Below are positions 34,294-42,789 of a stretch of DNA of 64,000 bases, in pieces. A model generated the notes under the pieces. The model was not told the DNA's origin. It did no database searches and worked only from the letters and a program-made list of their open reading frames with translations. How positions within the stretch are numbered: position 1 is the stretch's first letter; every line of letters begins with the position of its first letter. The stretch comes from JALEFZ01 sp039817415 (lineage in GTDB: Bacteria; Bacteroidota; Bacteroidia; J057), in contig JBCBVV010000034.1 of the NCBI GenBank assembly GCA_039817415.1, positions 15,825 through 79,824 on the forward strand. Direction: 5' to 3'. The translations under genes were made by a program, and so were the position numbers.

Positions 34294-35265
34294 ATGGCAA
34301 AGATAAAAGCAGGAATCATAGGAGCGGCTGGTTATACTGCGGGAGAATTGAGTCGTATTCTCCTGCATCATCCCGAGGTTGAAATCACCTTCGCTCACAG
34401 CCAATCCCAGCTGGGCAAAAAGATATATGAGGTTCATCATGACCTCATAGGAGATACAGACTTGACATTTACAGACACCATAGATGAGGAGGTGGATGTA
34501 CTCTTCTTCTGTAGTGGCCACGGAAAGATCAAATCATTCCTTGAAAGCCATGAGATTCCAGCAGGGGTAAAGTTTATTGACTTGAGCAATGAGTTTAGGA
34601 TCAAAGACCCCTCCCATGAATTTATTTACGGCTTGCCTGAATTAAACAGAGAACACATTCCATCTTTTCAAAAAGTGGCCAATCCAGGTTGTTTTGCTAC
34701 CTGTATACAATTGGGCTTGCTCCCCTTGGCTGCTGCTGGAAAATGGAAGGCAGCTGCACACGTAAATGGGATTACGGGTTCAACAGGGGCAGGTCAACAA
34801 CCCAGACCTACTACTCATTTTTCATGGCGCTCTCATAATCTTTCTACTTACAAAGCCTTTAAGCACCAGCATTTAGGCGAAATTAGACAAAGCTTGGAAC
34901 AAGCCTCAGGAGAAGAAGGGCCTAATATTCACTTTGTCCCTATGCGTGGGCCATTTAGTAGAGGAATACTGGTGTCGACCCATTTGACAGTCGATTGGGA
35001 CATAGAGAATGCCAAAGCATTTTACAAAGACTACTATGCCTCTCATCCCTTCACACATGTAGTGGATGAAAACCCCCATTTGAAGCAAGTTGTCAATACC
35101 AACAAAGCTTTGATCTATCTTGAACAATTTGATGATCAATTGCACATTGTTTCTGTGATTGATAACCTTTTAAAAGGCGCTTCAGGGCAGGCTGTACAGA
35201 ACATGAACCTCATGTTTGCTTTGGAAGAATCGTTAGGATTAGGGCTTAAGGCAAATGCCTTTTAA
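34294..35265 (+). CDS. argC: N-acyl-gamma-glutamyl-phosphate reductase
   Basis: Reduces the acylated glutamyl phosphate to the semialdehyde with NADPH. The 323 residues carry the Rossmann motif GIIGAAGYTAGELSRILLHHPE (near the N-terminus) and the catalytic Cys133 in VANPGCFATC. Further landmarks are GITGSTGAGQQPRPTTHF and KGASGQAVQNMN at the C-terminus. In this cluster the acyl group may be succinyl rather than acetyl. It starts 10 bp after argG. Confidence 0.95.
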   Translation: MAKIKAGIIGAAGYTAGELSRILLHHPEVEITFAHSQSQLGKKIYEVHHDLIGDTDLTFTDTIDEEVDVLFFCSGHGKIKSFLESHEIPAGVKFIDLSNEFRIKDPSHEFIYGLPELNREHIPSFQKVANPGCFATCIQLGLLPLAAAGKWKAAAHVNGITGSTGAGQQPRPTTHFSWRSHNLSTYKAFKHQHLGEIRQSLEQASGEEGPNIHFVPMRGPFSRGILVSTHLTVDWDIENAKAFYKDYYASHPFTHVVDENPHLKQVVNTNKALIYLEQFDDQLHIVSVIDNLLKGASGQAVQNMNLMFALEESLGLGLKANAF

Positions 35266-35275
35266 AGAAAGCTGT

Positions 35276-35283
35276 TACATTTG
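35276..35283 (+). promoter_or_regulatory. Candidate -7 promoter element ahead of argD
   Basis: TACATTTG matches the Bacteroidota -7 motif TAnnTTTG at all fixed positions, 26 bp before the argD ATG. No good -33 element is seen. It may be a weak internal promoter. Confidence 0.3.
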
Positions 35284-35309
35284 CACACTACTAACCATTA
35301 TATCGTCAT

Positions 35310-36443
35310 ATGAAGCTGTTTGATGTTTATCCAAGATTTACTGTAAATCCCGTTCGAGGGGAAGGCAGTTGGGTATTTGATGAACATGGGAGCAAATACC
35401 TGGATTTTTATGGAGGTCATGCGGTCATATCCATTGGCCACAGTCATCCTTTGTATGTAGAAAGAATCACAGAACAGCTCAGGCGGATTGGTTTTTATTC
35501 CAATTCCATAGAAATGCCTTTACAGGATGAATTGGCTCAAAAACTAGGCAAACAATCTGGCTATGAGGATTATTCTCTCTTTCTATGCAATTCAGGGGCA
35601 GAGGCTACCGAAAACGCCTTAAAACTGGCATCCTTTTATAAGGGACGGAAAAAATTGTTGGCCATGGACAAGGCCTTCCATGGAAGGACTTCTGCTGCAG
35701 TTGCCATTACAGACAATCCCAAAATTCAGGCCCCTATCAATAAGGGCCATGAAGTCGTCCGAATTCCCTTAAATGACCTGGAGGCGGCCAGAAAGGAATT
35801 GGAAAGCAGGGAGTTTGCAGCCATTGTCATTGAAAGTGTGCAAGGAATAGGCGGTATCCATTTACCAGAAGCTGCCTACCTGCAAGCCCTTTCAGGCATT
35901 TGTGAAGAAACTGAAACCGTTCTCATCATGGATGAGATTCAATGTGGATATGGTAGAACGGGCAAATTCTTCGCCCATCAATATGCTGATATTCGAGCAG
36001 ATTTGATTCCAGTTGCCAAAGGGATGGGAAATGGTTTTCCGATCGGAGGAGTATTGATTCATCCCAAATTTGAGGCTTGGTACGGCATGCTGGGAACGAC
36101 CTTCGGGGGAAATCACCTAGCTTGCGCAGCAGGGATAGCTGTCTTGGACGTCATCGAAGAGGAAAATTTGGTTCCACATGCCATGGAGATGGGGCAGTAT
36201 TTGATGGAGGGTTTGTCGACCATAGATTCCATCAAAGAAATTAGAGGAAAGGGGCTCATGACAGGTCTGAGTTTCGATTTTCCTGTAAAAGAATTGAGAC
36301 AGAAACTACTGTATGATTACCATGTCTTTACAGGCTCTTCCTCCCAAAAGGAAGTGCTTAGGTTATTGCCTCCTATGAACGTAAGCCAATTGGAAGTGGA
36401 TATCATGGTAGATTCTCTCAGAAATGCGGTTAAGTCCTTATAG
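35310..36443 (+). CDS. argD: N-acylornithine aminotransferase
   Basis: Transfers an amino group from glutamate to N-acyl-glutamate semialdehyde, giving N-acylornithine. A 377-residue class III PLP aminotransferase: CNSGAEATENALKLA, the Asp in IMDEIQCGYGRTG, and the PLP lysine Lys237 in PVAKGMGNGFPIGG. Whether it prefers acetyl- or succinyl-ornithine cannot be read directly; the neighbouring carbamoyltransferase suggests succinyl. It starts 44 bp after argC. Confidence 0.95.
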   Translation: MKLFDVYPRFTVNPVRGEGSWVFDEHGSKYLDFYGGHAVISIGHSHPLYVERITEQLRRIGFYSNSIEMPLQDELAQKLGKQSGYEDYSLFLCNSGAEATENALKLASFYKGRKKLLAMDKAFHGRTSAAVAITDNPKIQAPINKGHEVVRIPLNDLEAARKELESREFAAIVIESVQGIGGIHLPEAAYLQALSGICEETETVLIMDEIQCGYGRTGKFFAHQYADIRADLIPVAKGMGNGFPIGGVLIHPKFEAWYGMLGTTFGGNHLACAAGIAVLDVIEEENLVPHAMEMGQYLMEGLSTIDSIKEIRGKGLMTGLSFDFPVKELRQKLLYDYHVFTGSSSQKEVLRLLPPMNVSQLEVDIMVDSLRNAVKSL

Positions 36444-36498
36444 CCACAAGCCTTTATGTAAACCTTTCCAGTTGTTTCCTGAATTTCGGGGAAAGCCA

Positions 36499-36506
36499 TA
36501 CCTTTG
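36499..36506 (+). promoter_or_regulatory. Candidate -7 promoter element ahead of argF'
   Basis: TACCTTTG is a perfect TAnnTTTG match, 21 bp before the argF' start, in an 84-bp gap after argD. A TTG lies 24 bp upstream, slightly further than usual. It would drive the overlapping argF'-argB-argE-argH block separately. Confidence 0.4.
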
Positions 36507-36527
36507 CTTAGTTGAAAGATACCTGAC

Positions 36528-37466
36528 ATGAAACATTTTACTTCGCTGGCCGATGTCGACGATCCCAAACAGCTCCTTGCATTGGCCAAGGAGCTAAAAG
36601 AAAATCCTTACAGATGGGCTGATTTAGGCAGGCAAAAAACCCTTTGTCTCCTTTTTCTGAATCCTTCGCTCCGAACAAGGCTCAGCACTCAAAAAGCTGC
36701 CATGCAATTGGGGATGGAGGTCATGGTCATGAACATCAATCAAGATGGCTGGAAGTTGGAATTTCAGGATGGGGTCATCATGGATAGCGGTAGTGCAGAA
36801 CACATCAAAGAAGCTGCGGCCGTAATTGGAAGTTACTGCGATATCGTTGGTCTTCGGACCTTCCCTCAATTTGAAAGCAGGGAAGAAGATTATTCTGAGC
36901 GCTTGTTGAAGGCTTTCATGAATCACTGTGGGGTTCCTGTGGTTAGCTTGGAATCAGCGACTCGCCACCCCTTACAATCTCTGGCAGACTGGTTGACCAT
37001 AGAAACCACCAAAAAGACTGCTAAACCAAAGGTTGTTCTCTCTTGGGCGCCTCATCCTAGAAGACTGCCACAAGCCGTTGCCAATTCCTTTTTGGAATGG
37101 ATGAAGATAGCTGATGTAGACCTCCACATTACCCATCCCAGGGGGTTTGAACTCTCAGAGGAATTTTCTCAAGGTGTACCCGTCCATTATGATCAAAGAT
37201 CGGCCTTTGAAGGTGCTGACTTTGTATACACCAAAAACTGGTCAGCTTACAAAGACTATGGACACTTAATCTACCCCCATCCAGATTGGACTGTAAGTCG
37301 CCACAAATTAGGATCAGCCAAGTTTATGCACTGTCTTCCGGTAAGAAGGAATGTCGTAGTTACAGACAATGTATTAGATAGTTCCAACTCAATTGTAATC
37401 GAACAGGCAGGAAACCGCGTCCCAGCTGCACAGGCTGTATTGACTACCATGTTGATGAACCTATGA
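36528..37466 (+). CDS. argF': N-succinylornithine carbamoyltransferase-like enzyme
   Basis: Carbamoylates N-acylornithine to N-acylcitrulline. The 312-residue protein has the carbamoyl-phosphate motif PSLRTRLS (46-53), ATRHPLQSLADWLTI, the WAPHPRRLPQAV segment of acyl-ornithine enzymes, and FMHCLPVRRN. These make it an acetyl/succinyl-ornithine enzyme, not a plain OTCase. At the residue that decides the acyl group (Glu92 in Xanthomonas acetyl enzyme, Pro90 in Bacteroides fragilis succinyl enzyme) it has Ala90 (MDSGSAEH). Published Ala substitution in the acetyl enzyme gives succinyl specificity, so succinylornithine is predicted. The stop overlaps the argB start (ATGA). Confidence 0.92.
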   Translation: MKHFTSLADVDDPKQLLALAKELKENPYRWADLGRQKTLCLLFLNPSLRTRLSTQKAAMQLGMEVMVMNINQDGWKLEFQDGVIMDSGSAEHIKEAAAVIGSYCDIVGLRTFPQFESREEDYSERLLKAFMNHCGVPVVSLESATRHPLQSLADWLTIETTKKTAKPKVVLSWAPHPRRLPQAVANSFLEWMKIADVDLHITHPRGFELSEEFSQGVPVHYDQRSAFEGADFVYTKNWSAYKDYGHLIYPHPDWTVSRHKLGSAKFMHCLPVRRNVVVTDNVLDSSNSIVIEQAGNRVPAAQAVLTTMLMNL

Positions 37467-38260
37467 AAGAAACCCTTTACGTCATCAAAGTCGGAGGAAA
37501 AATCCTCGAAACACCTGACAAACTCGAATTGGTCCTCGATCAATTTGCCAGTATAAAAGGAAAAAAGATTCTAGTTCATGGAGGAGGAAGAACTGCTACC
37601 CAATTGGCAGAAAAGCTAGGTATTGAAGCCCCCATGGTGAATGGACGAAGGATCACCAGCGATGACATGATGGAAATTGCCGTCATGGTATATGGAGGTT
37701 TAATGAGTAAAAACCTAGTGGCTCGCCTGCAAGCCAGAAGGGTAAATGCACTAGGATTATCTGGTGCTGACCTCAATTTAATCCTCGCCCATAAGCGTCC
37801 AGTTAAGGATATTGATTATGGCTGGGCAGGGGATGTAGATGCTTTACATGCTACCCATTTGGACTTGCTCCTAAGCAATGACATTGTTCCTGTATTTGCC
37901 CCCTTAACCCACAACGGTAAGGGGCAAATGCTCAATACCAATGCTGACACCATTGCCTCCACCGTAGCCAGAGGGATGACTGAAAAGTATGAGGTTACCT
38001 TGGCCTACATCTTCGAGATGCCTGGAGTTATGAAAGACCCTGATGACATGGATAGTTTAATCTCCTTTGTCAATCCAGAGCTCTTCAAAAGCTATCAAGC
38101 AAATGGTGAAATATCAGGAGGTATGATTCCTAAATTGAGCAATGCCTTTGAAGCTATCGACCATGGGGTAAGCAAAGTATTAATCGGTCGATATGACGCC
38201 ATTGACAAAATAGGAAGTCAGGAATACATCGGTACGACCCTCTCAAATAATCCATCATGA
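37463..38260 (+). CDS. argB: N-acylglutamate kinase
   Basis: Phosphorylates the gamma-carboxylate of N-acylglutamate, step two of the pathway. The 265-residue amino-acid-kinase-fold protein has KVGGKIL near the N-terminus, LVHGGGRTATQLA, NGRRITSDDMMEIA and NTNADTIASTVA. It is joined to argF' and to argE by 4-bp ATGA overlaps, so translation is probably coupled. The acyl group may be succinyl in this organism. Confidence 0.94.
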   Translation: MKETLYVIKVGGKILETPDKLELVLDQFASIKGKKILVHGGGRTATQLAEKLGIEAPMVNGRRITSDDMMEIAVMVYGGLMSKNLVARLQARRVNALGLSGADLNLILAHKRPVKDIDYGWAGDVDALHATHLDLLLSNDIVPVFAPLTHNGKGQMLNTNADTIASTVARGMTEKYEVTLAYIFEMPGVMKDPDDMDSLISFVNPELFKSYQANGEISGGMIPKLSNAFEAIDHGVSKVLIGRYDAIDKIGSQEYIGTTLSNNPS

Positions 38261-39339
38261 GCCTAGATACCCTTAGCGAGAAGGTCATTGCCTTGCTCAA
38301 ACGGTTGATTGAAACCCCTTCGCTTTCTAGACAGGAGGAAAACACAGCTTCTATCTTGGCGAACTTCCTCGAAAATGAAGGAATTTCCATCCACAGACAA
38401 GGACATAATGTCTGGGCTAGGAATAAGGGATGGCAGGAATCAAAGCCAACCCTTCTTCTCAATTCACATCACGATACCGTCAAGCCCAATCCCGCTTGGA
38501 CCAAAGAACCCTTTCAAGCAGAATTGGAGGGGGATAAGTTATATGGATTGGGAAGCAATGATGCAGGGGGTCCGTTAGTGTCACTCATCGCTACCTTCCT
38601 CCATTTTTATGAAGAAAGGGAATTGCCCTTTAACTTGATTCTTGCTGCAACGGCTGAAGAAGAGATTTCAGGCCCTAATGGAATTGCCTCGATTCTCCCG
38701 AAAATAGGATCTTTCGATTTTGGCATCATAGGAGAACCTACTCAGATGGACTTGGCCATAGCCGAGAAAGGCTTAATCGTCATGGACTGTGAGGCGAAGG
38801 GAGTCTCTGGACATGCAGCCAGAGAAGAAGGGGTTAATGCTATATATCAAGCCATTCCAGACATCAATTGGTTTCAATCTTACCAATTCAAGGAAGTAAG
38901 CCCCTTGTTAGGACCAGTAAAGATGTCCGTAACCCAAATCGAAGCGGGCCAACAACATAATGTAGTCCCTGCCTCCTGCAAGTTTGTCGTGGACGTACGG
39001 ACCAACGAATGTTATACCAATGCAGAGGTGGTTGAAATCATTCGTCAGCATGTCTCCTCTGAGGTGAATCCAAGGTCTTTGAGGCTGAATTCCTCTGGAA
39101 TCGATCTCGATCATCCCTTTGTGCAAAGAGTAAAAAGCATGGGTAAACAACTTTATGGTTCCCCTACCCTGTCAGATCAGGCCTTGATTCCTTACCCTAC
39201 CATCAAAATGGGACCTGGTGATTCTGCTCGTTCGCATACTGCCAATGAATACATCAAGCTTTCTGAAATCAAGGAAGCCATTCCTCTATATATCAAGCTT
39301 TTACAGGACTTACCACTCACCAAAAACACATCATCATGA
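38257..39339 (+). CDS. argE: M20-family N-acyl-ornithine/citrulline deacylase
   Basis: A 360-residue zinc amidohydrolase. Metal ligands and catalytic residues in order: HHD near 71-73 (LLNSHHDTV), the bridging Asp in GSNDAGGPLVS, the Glu pair in TAEEEISGP, Glu in GEPTQMDLAIAEKG, and His in RSHTANEY near the C-terminus. In a succinyl pathway it would remove the succinyl group from N-succinylcitrulline to give citrulline for ArgG. It overlaps argB and argH by ATGA. Confidence 0.9.
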   Translation: MSLDTLSEKVIALLKRLIETPSLSRQEENTASILANFLENEGISIHRQGHNVWARNKGWQESKPTLLLNSHHDTVKPNPAWTKEPFQAELEGDKLYGLGSNDAGGPLVSLIATFLHFYEERELPFNLILAATAEEEISGPNGIASILPKIGSFDFGIIGEPTQMDLAIAEKGLIVMDCEAKGVSGHAAREEGVNAIYQAIPDINWFQSYQFKEVSPLLGPVKMSVTQIEAGQQHNVVPASCKFVVDVRTNECYTNAEVVEIIRQHVSSEVNPRSLRLNSSGIDLDHPFVQRVKSMGKQLYGSPTLSDQALIPYPTIKMGPGDSARSHTANEYIKLSEIKEAIPLYIKLLQDLPLTKNTSS

Positions 39340-40667
39340 AACTCTGGGACAAAGGCCAAGAAACAGATCAATTACTTGAGACATTCACAGTTGGACTAGA
39401 CAGAGAACTGGATATGTATCTTGCCCCATATGATATTTTGGGGAGTTTGGCTCACATTCAAATGCTGACTAAGGTTGGCCTGCTGGAGAAAGATGAATGG
39501 AAAGAACTGTCAAACGAGTTGAAGGATATTTACAAAGAAATTGAGGAAGGGCTTTTTGATATTCAGGACGGTATTGAGGATGTCCATTCGCAGGTAGAAT
39601 TCAACCTGACCAAGCGCTTGGGAGATGTAGGCAAAAAGATTCATTCTGGCCGATCAAGAAATGATCAGGTCTTGGTTGATCTCAAGTTGTTTTTCGTTGA
39701 TGTCATCCACGAAATTCAAAAGGAAACTGAAAGTCTTTTTGATATTCTACAAGAAAAAAGCGAACAGCACCGAGAAACGCTTTTACCCGGATACACCCAT
39801 ACACAGGTAGCGATGCCTTCCTCCTTTGGCTTGTGGTTTGGAGCTTATGCAGAAAGTCTGGTCGAAGATATTTATATGCTAGCAGCCGCCTATAAGGTAG
39901 TAGATCAAAATCCTTTGGGATCAGCCGCAGGCTATGGTTCTTCCTTTCCCCTAGATAGAGAATACACGACAGAACTCCTTGGATTCTCTACCATGGCCTA
40001 CAATGTGGTCCATGCCCAAATGGGAAGAGGGAAAACAGAGAGGCTATTAGGCTATGCAGTCGCCTCCTTGGCTAGTACTCTCAATAAACTGGCAGCGGAT
40101 GTATGCCTGTACACTAGCCAGAACTTTGGTTTTATTTCCTTACCAGATTCGCTAACAACTGGATCGAGCATTATGCCCCACAAAAAGAATCCTGACGGAT
40201 TTGAAATACTAAGGGCAAGAACCAACCGTTTGCAGGCTATTCCTGCGCAAATTGGAATGATCACCACAAACCTGACTTCGGGCTACCATAGGGACCTCCA
40301 GTTGACCAAAGAAATTCTACTTCCTGCCCTTCAGGAGTGTCTGGAGTGTCTGCGAATGGCCCAATACATGGTAAAGCGCATCAGAGTTCATGAAGACTTG
40401 CTAGAAGCAGATATGTACCAATATGTCTTCAGTGTAGAAGTCGTGAATGAGTTGGTACTAAAGGGCATGAGCTTCCGTGAGGCCTACAAACAAATAGGCA
40501 AAGACATCAAGGAGGGTAGTTATTCTCCTTCAAAAACTATCAAACATACACATGCGGGTAGCATAGGGAATCCAGCCAATGAGGAAATCAAAAAGAAATT
40601 CCAACAGGCTAGTCTTTCCTTTAGCTTTGACAGGTTTCAACAAGCTTGGAGAGATTTATTGGCTTAG
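39336..40667 (+). CDS. argH: Argininosuccinate lyase
   Basis: Splits argininosuccinate to arginine and fumarate, the last step. The 443-residue protein has the fumarase/aspartase signature GSSIMPHKKNP (about 275-285), KIHSGRSRNDQV, and LPGYTHTQVAMP. It is the last gene of the cluster. Its stop is 3 bp from that of the convergent glycerophosphodiesterase gene, with no terminator visible between them. Confidence 0.95.
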   Translation: MKLWDKGQETDQLLETFTVGLDRELDMYLAPYDILGSLAHIQMLTKVGLLEKDEWKELSNELKDIYKEIEEGLFDIQDGIEDVHSQVEFNLTKRLGDVGKKIHSGRSRNDQVLVDLKLFFVDVIHEIQKETESLFDILQEKSEQHRETLLPGYTHTQVAMPSSFGLWFGAYAESLVEDIYMLAAAYKVVDQNPLGSAAGYGSSFPLDREYTTELLGFSTMAYNVVHAQMGRGKTERLLGYAVASLASTLNKLAADVCLYTSQNFGFISLPDSLTTGSSIMPHKKNPDGFEILRARTNRLQAIPAQIGMITTNLTSGYHRDLQLTKEILLPALQECLECLRMAQYMVKRIRVHEDLLEADMYQYVFSVEVVNELVLKGMSFREAYKQIGKDIKEGSYSPSKTIKHTHAGSIGNPANEEIKKKFQQASLSFSFDRFQQAWRDLLA

Positions 40668-40670
40668 GCA

Positions 40671-41570
40671 TTACCTGGAGAATCCTAGGTCTTCTAGTAC
40701 TTGCCACATGAGATCAGGACGATCGGTAATCAAACCATCTGCTCCTAGGTCGATAAGCAATTCCATATCGGCTGGATCATCAATGGTCCAATAATGGACA
40801 GCCATGTTTCTGGAATGAGCTGAATTCACAATACGATTCGTCGCCATGTTGATTCCAGCCTGAGACATCGGAATCTGCACTGCCATCGCCTTCGGATGGT
40901 ATAAAAAACCAACGCCACTTAAGCCCGAGAAGACAAAATCCTCTACTTCATCTTCACTACCCGAAATCATGTATTTCCCTTCTGTGATGTCGAGGAAATA
41001 ATCCAGCACCTCTTTGCTGAATGAAGCGACGATCACTCGGTCTTCCAGGTTATAATTGTCTAACAGCTCCTTCAATAACTCAGCATGTCTCTTTCCGTCT
41101 TCTCCCCTATCCTTGATTTCTATGACCAAAGGAGTACCAGGAAATGACTCAATCACTTCTGATAGCAAAGGAACCTCAATCAAAGTATCTGTGTAGGGGG
41201 TTTCACCAATGATGTCTTTGAACTTGGCACCAAAGTTAAAGCCTCTTAATTCGGCTAAGCTGTAGTCTATAACCTTACCTTCCCCATCACTGGTTCTGTC
41301 TACCGTCAAGTCATGGTGGCAAACGATGTGTTCGTCAGCTGTCAAAGCCAAGTCGATTTCTAGAGCATCTACCCCAATTTCCATTGAACCCTTGAAGGCC
41401 ACCATGGTATTCTCGGGAAATAAATCTTTGGCACCACCATGTGCAATAACCCAAGGCCTTTCTCCTTCTTCTATGCGAAAGATATTCTCAGGTGCGAGAT
41501 CCTGTTTGGGTACACAAGCAGGCAATCCACCTAACATAATGGCCAGTAGAATGATATAGGTATGTCTCAT
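40671..41570 (-). CDS. Glycerophosphodiester phosphodiesterase, lipoprotein
   Basis: Hydrolyses glycerophosphodiesters to sn-glycerol-3-phosphate and alcohol at the outer face of a membrane. The 299-residue protein has a lipoprotein signal (GLPAC, Cys19). The GDPD barrel shows VIAHGGAKDLFPENTM, EIDLALTADEHIVCHHD with the catalytic His/Glu/Asp set, and GADGLITDRPDLM at the end. It is 7 bp downstream of a small membrane protein gene on the same strand, so the two are likely one operon. Confidence 0.92.
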   Translation of the reverse strand: MRHTYIILLAIMLGGLPACVPKQDLAPENIFRIEEGERPWVIAHGGAKDLFPENTMVAFKGSMEIGVDALEIDLALTADEHIVCHHDLTVDRTSDGEGKVIDYSLAELRGFNFGAKFKDIIGETPYTDTLIEVPLLSEVIESFPGTPLVIEIKDRGEDGKRHAELLKELLDNYNLEDRVIVASFSKEVLDYFLDITEGKYMISGSEDEVEDFVFSGLSGVGFLYHPKAMAVQIPMSQAGINMATNRIVNSAHSRNMAVHYWTIDDPADMELLIDLGADGLITDRPDLMWQVLEDLGFSR

Positions 41571-41577
41571 GACGTTG

Positions 41578-41916
41578 TTAGTAAAAGAGGATTAATAGAA
41601 AAGCTGCCAGAAAGTAAGTCAAAGTAATCGAACTGATGATAATAGCCAGTCTGCGGAAAAGTTTTCTTTTGATGCGCTTTTTGGCGAAGATAGCCAATCC
41701 CAGCCCTCCCAAGGCGAAGAGCAAACCCACTATACTAAGCGGCGGAATCGCAATCATGATAGCCCCTAATACCGATAGACCGAGTGTGGCTATCCCAACT
41801 TTGTCAAGCTCTGCTTTTTCCATGATTTCCTGTTGGGGTTGATCCGCACTTACGTTCGTGTCAGGGAGGGAAAAAATCCCCAGCATGACCACTATAAGGG
41901 TTGCAATAGCTTTCAT
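41578..41916 (-). CDS. Small membrane protein of unknown function
   Basis: A 112-residue protein: signal peptide (residues 1-24), a short polar Gln/Glu-rich stretch, two hydrophobic hairpins (about 41-78 and 90-112) and a very basic stretch KKRIKRKLFRR between them. No family recognised. It overlaps no gene, and it precedes the glycerophosphodiesterase by 7 bp, which suggests a shared transcript. Confidence 0.6.
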   Translation of the reverse strand: MKAIATLIVVMLGIFSLPDTNVSADQPQQEIMEKAELDKVGIATLGLSVLGAIMIAIPPLSIVGLLFALGGLGLAIFAKKRIKRKLFRRLAIIISSITLTYFLAAFLLILFY

Positions 41917-42087
41917 AGATGAATTTTAGGACAAGTTAACATGGGTAAGTTACCTCATTGTAAAGTGTCACCCCTCTTCTTGCTTATTATCAGCAGGAAG
42001 CTTTATGAAAAGTCAGTATAAATAACTGATCCTCAGTAGATATTGAATCGTATTCATATACAGAGAGCAACTTAAAACCGAGGTCAT

Positions 42088-42540
42088 ATGAGAACGAGAT
42101 CACACAGTATCAGAGAAAGACTTGACAGCAGGCTACTCACAAGAGAAGGCAATGTCAAGCGAAATAGTCTTATGGGGAATCTCCATAGAAACTATCAAAT
42201 CAATCACGAAGAATCACACTATCCGATGAAGGTAGATGAGGAAATCATTCTTCCCATTCCTGAAGTAGACAAGGAAAACATTGAGGTGAGAGTGATTGGA
42301 GGATTGTTGATCATCAAAGTTCTAAAATTGACCTATGAGACCATAGAAGAGGAAGAGCAGAGTCTCCTAAAAAGCCAAAAAAGGCTAGACTCTCACGAGA
42401 TCGTGCTGGAATTGGAGGAAGAGGTAGATACAAGTCAAATCTTCTGTAGATGGGTAAACCATGAATTGATCATAGGATTGTGTAAAGGTGATAGCGCTAA
42501 GCGCGTAGCGTCTTTTCACCGTGAAATAGAGATCATATAG
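42088..42540 (+). CDS. Divergent Hsp20/alpha-crystallin-like protein
   Basis: A 150-residue protein whose C-terminal part has the small heat-shock pattern: ILPIPEVDKENIEVRVIGGLLIIKV (about 67-92), a charged loop, HEIVLELEEEVDTSQI, and WVNHELIIGLCKG, which stands for the GVL motif. The first 60 residues are basic and probably disordered. It is shorter and more diverged than typical Hsp20, and a C-terminal IxI motif is only loosely met by EIEII. Its partner or client is unknown. Single gene with its own terminator. Confidence 0.7.
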   Translation: MRTRSHSIRERLDSRLLTREGNVKRNSLMGNLHRNYQINHEESHYPMKVDEEIILPIPEVDKENIEVRVIGGLLIIKVLKLTYETIEEEEQSLLKSQKRLDSHEIVLELEEEVDTSQIFCRWVNHELIIGLCKGDSAKRVASFHREIEII

Positions 42541-42585
42541 AAAAATATAAGCTAGAATTTTGGTAAAGTCGTTGTGTATGTAGAT

Positions 42586-42612
42586 AAGTCGCTCCCTTGG
42601 GGGCGGCTTTTT
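42586..42612 (+). terminator. Rho-independent terminator of the Hsp20-like gene
   Basis: AAGTCGCTCCC (42586-42596) pairs with GGGGGCGGCTT (42599-42609, two G-U pairs), followed by a T-run. It lies 46 bp after the stop codon. Confidence 0.8.
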
Positions 42613-42742
42613 CCTTTCTTGTGGATTGACTGTTTCAAATCCCCCTGCTCTCCTGTACATCTGTCCCCCAACTAATAAATTAAAAAGATTGTATTTTTAG
42701 GATTATCGGAAAAGTTGGACCACCTCAAGGAAGGTTTTTCAA

Positions 42743-42773
42743 CCTAATCCATTTATTCTGTATATACATTAGG
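42743..42773. promoter_or_regulatory. Inverted repeat upstream of the sugar porter gene
   Basis: CCTAAT (42743-42748) and ATTAGG (42768-42773) flank an AT-rich stretch, ending 16 bp before the sugar porter start. It is a possible regulator site; short enough to be chance. Confidence 0.2.
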
Positions 42774-42789
42774 ATACTAGAACCTACTT

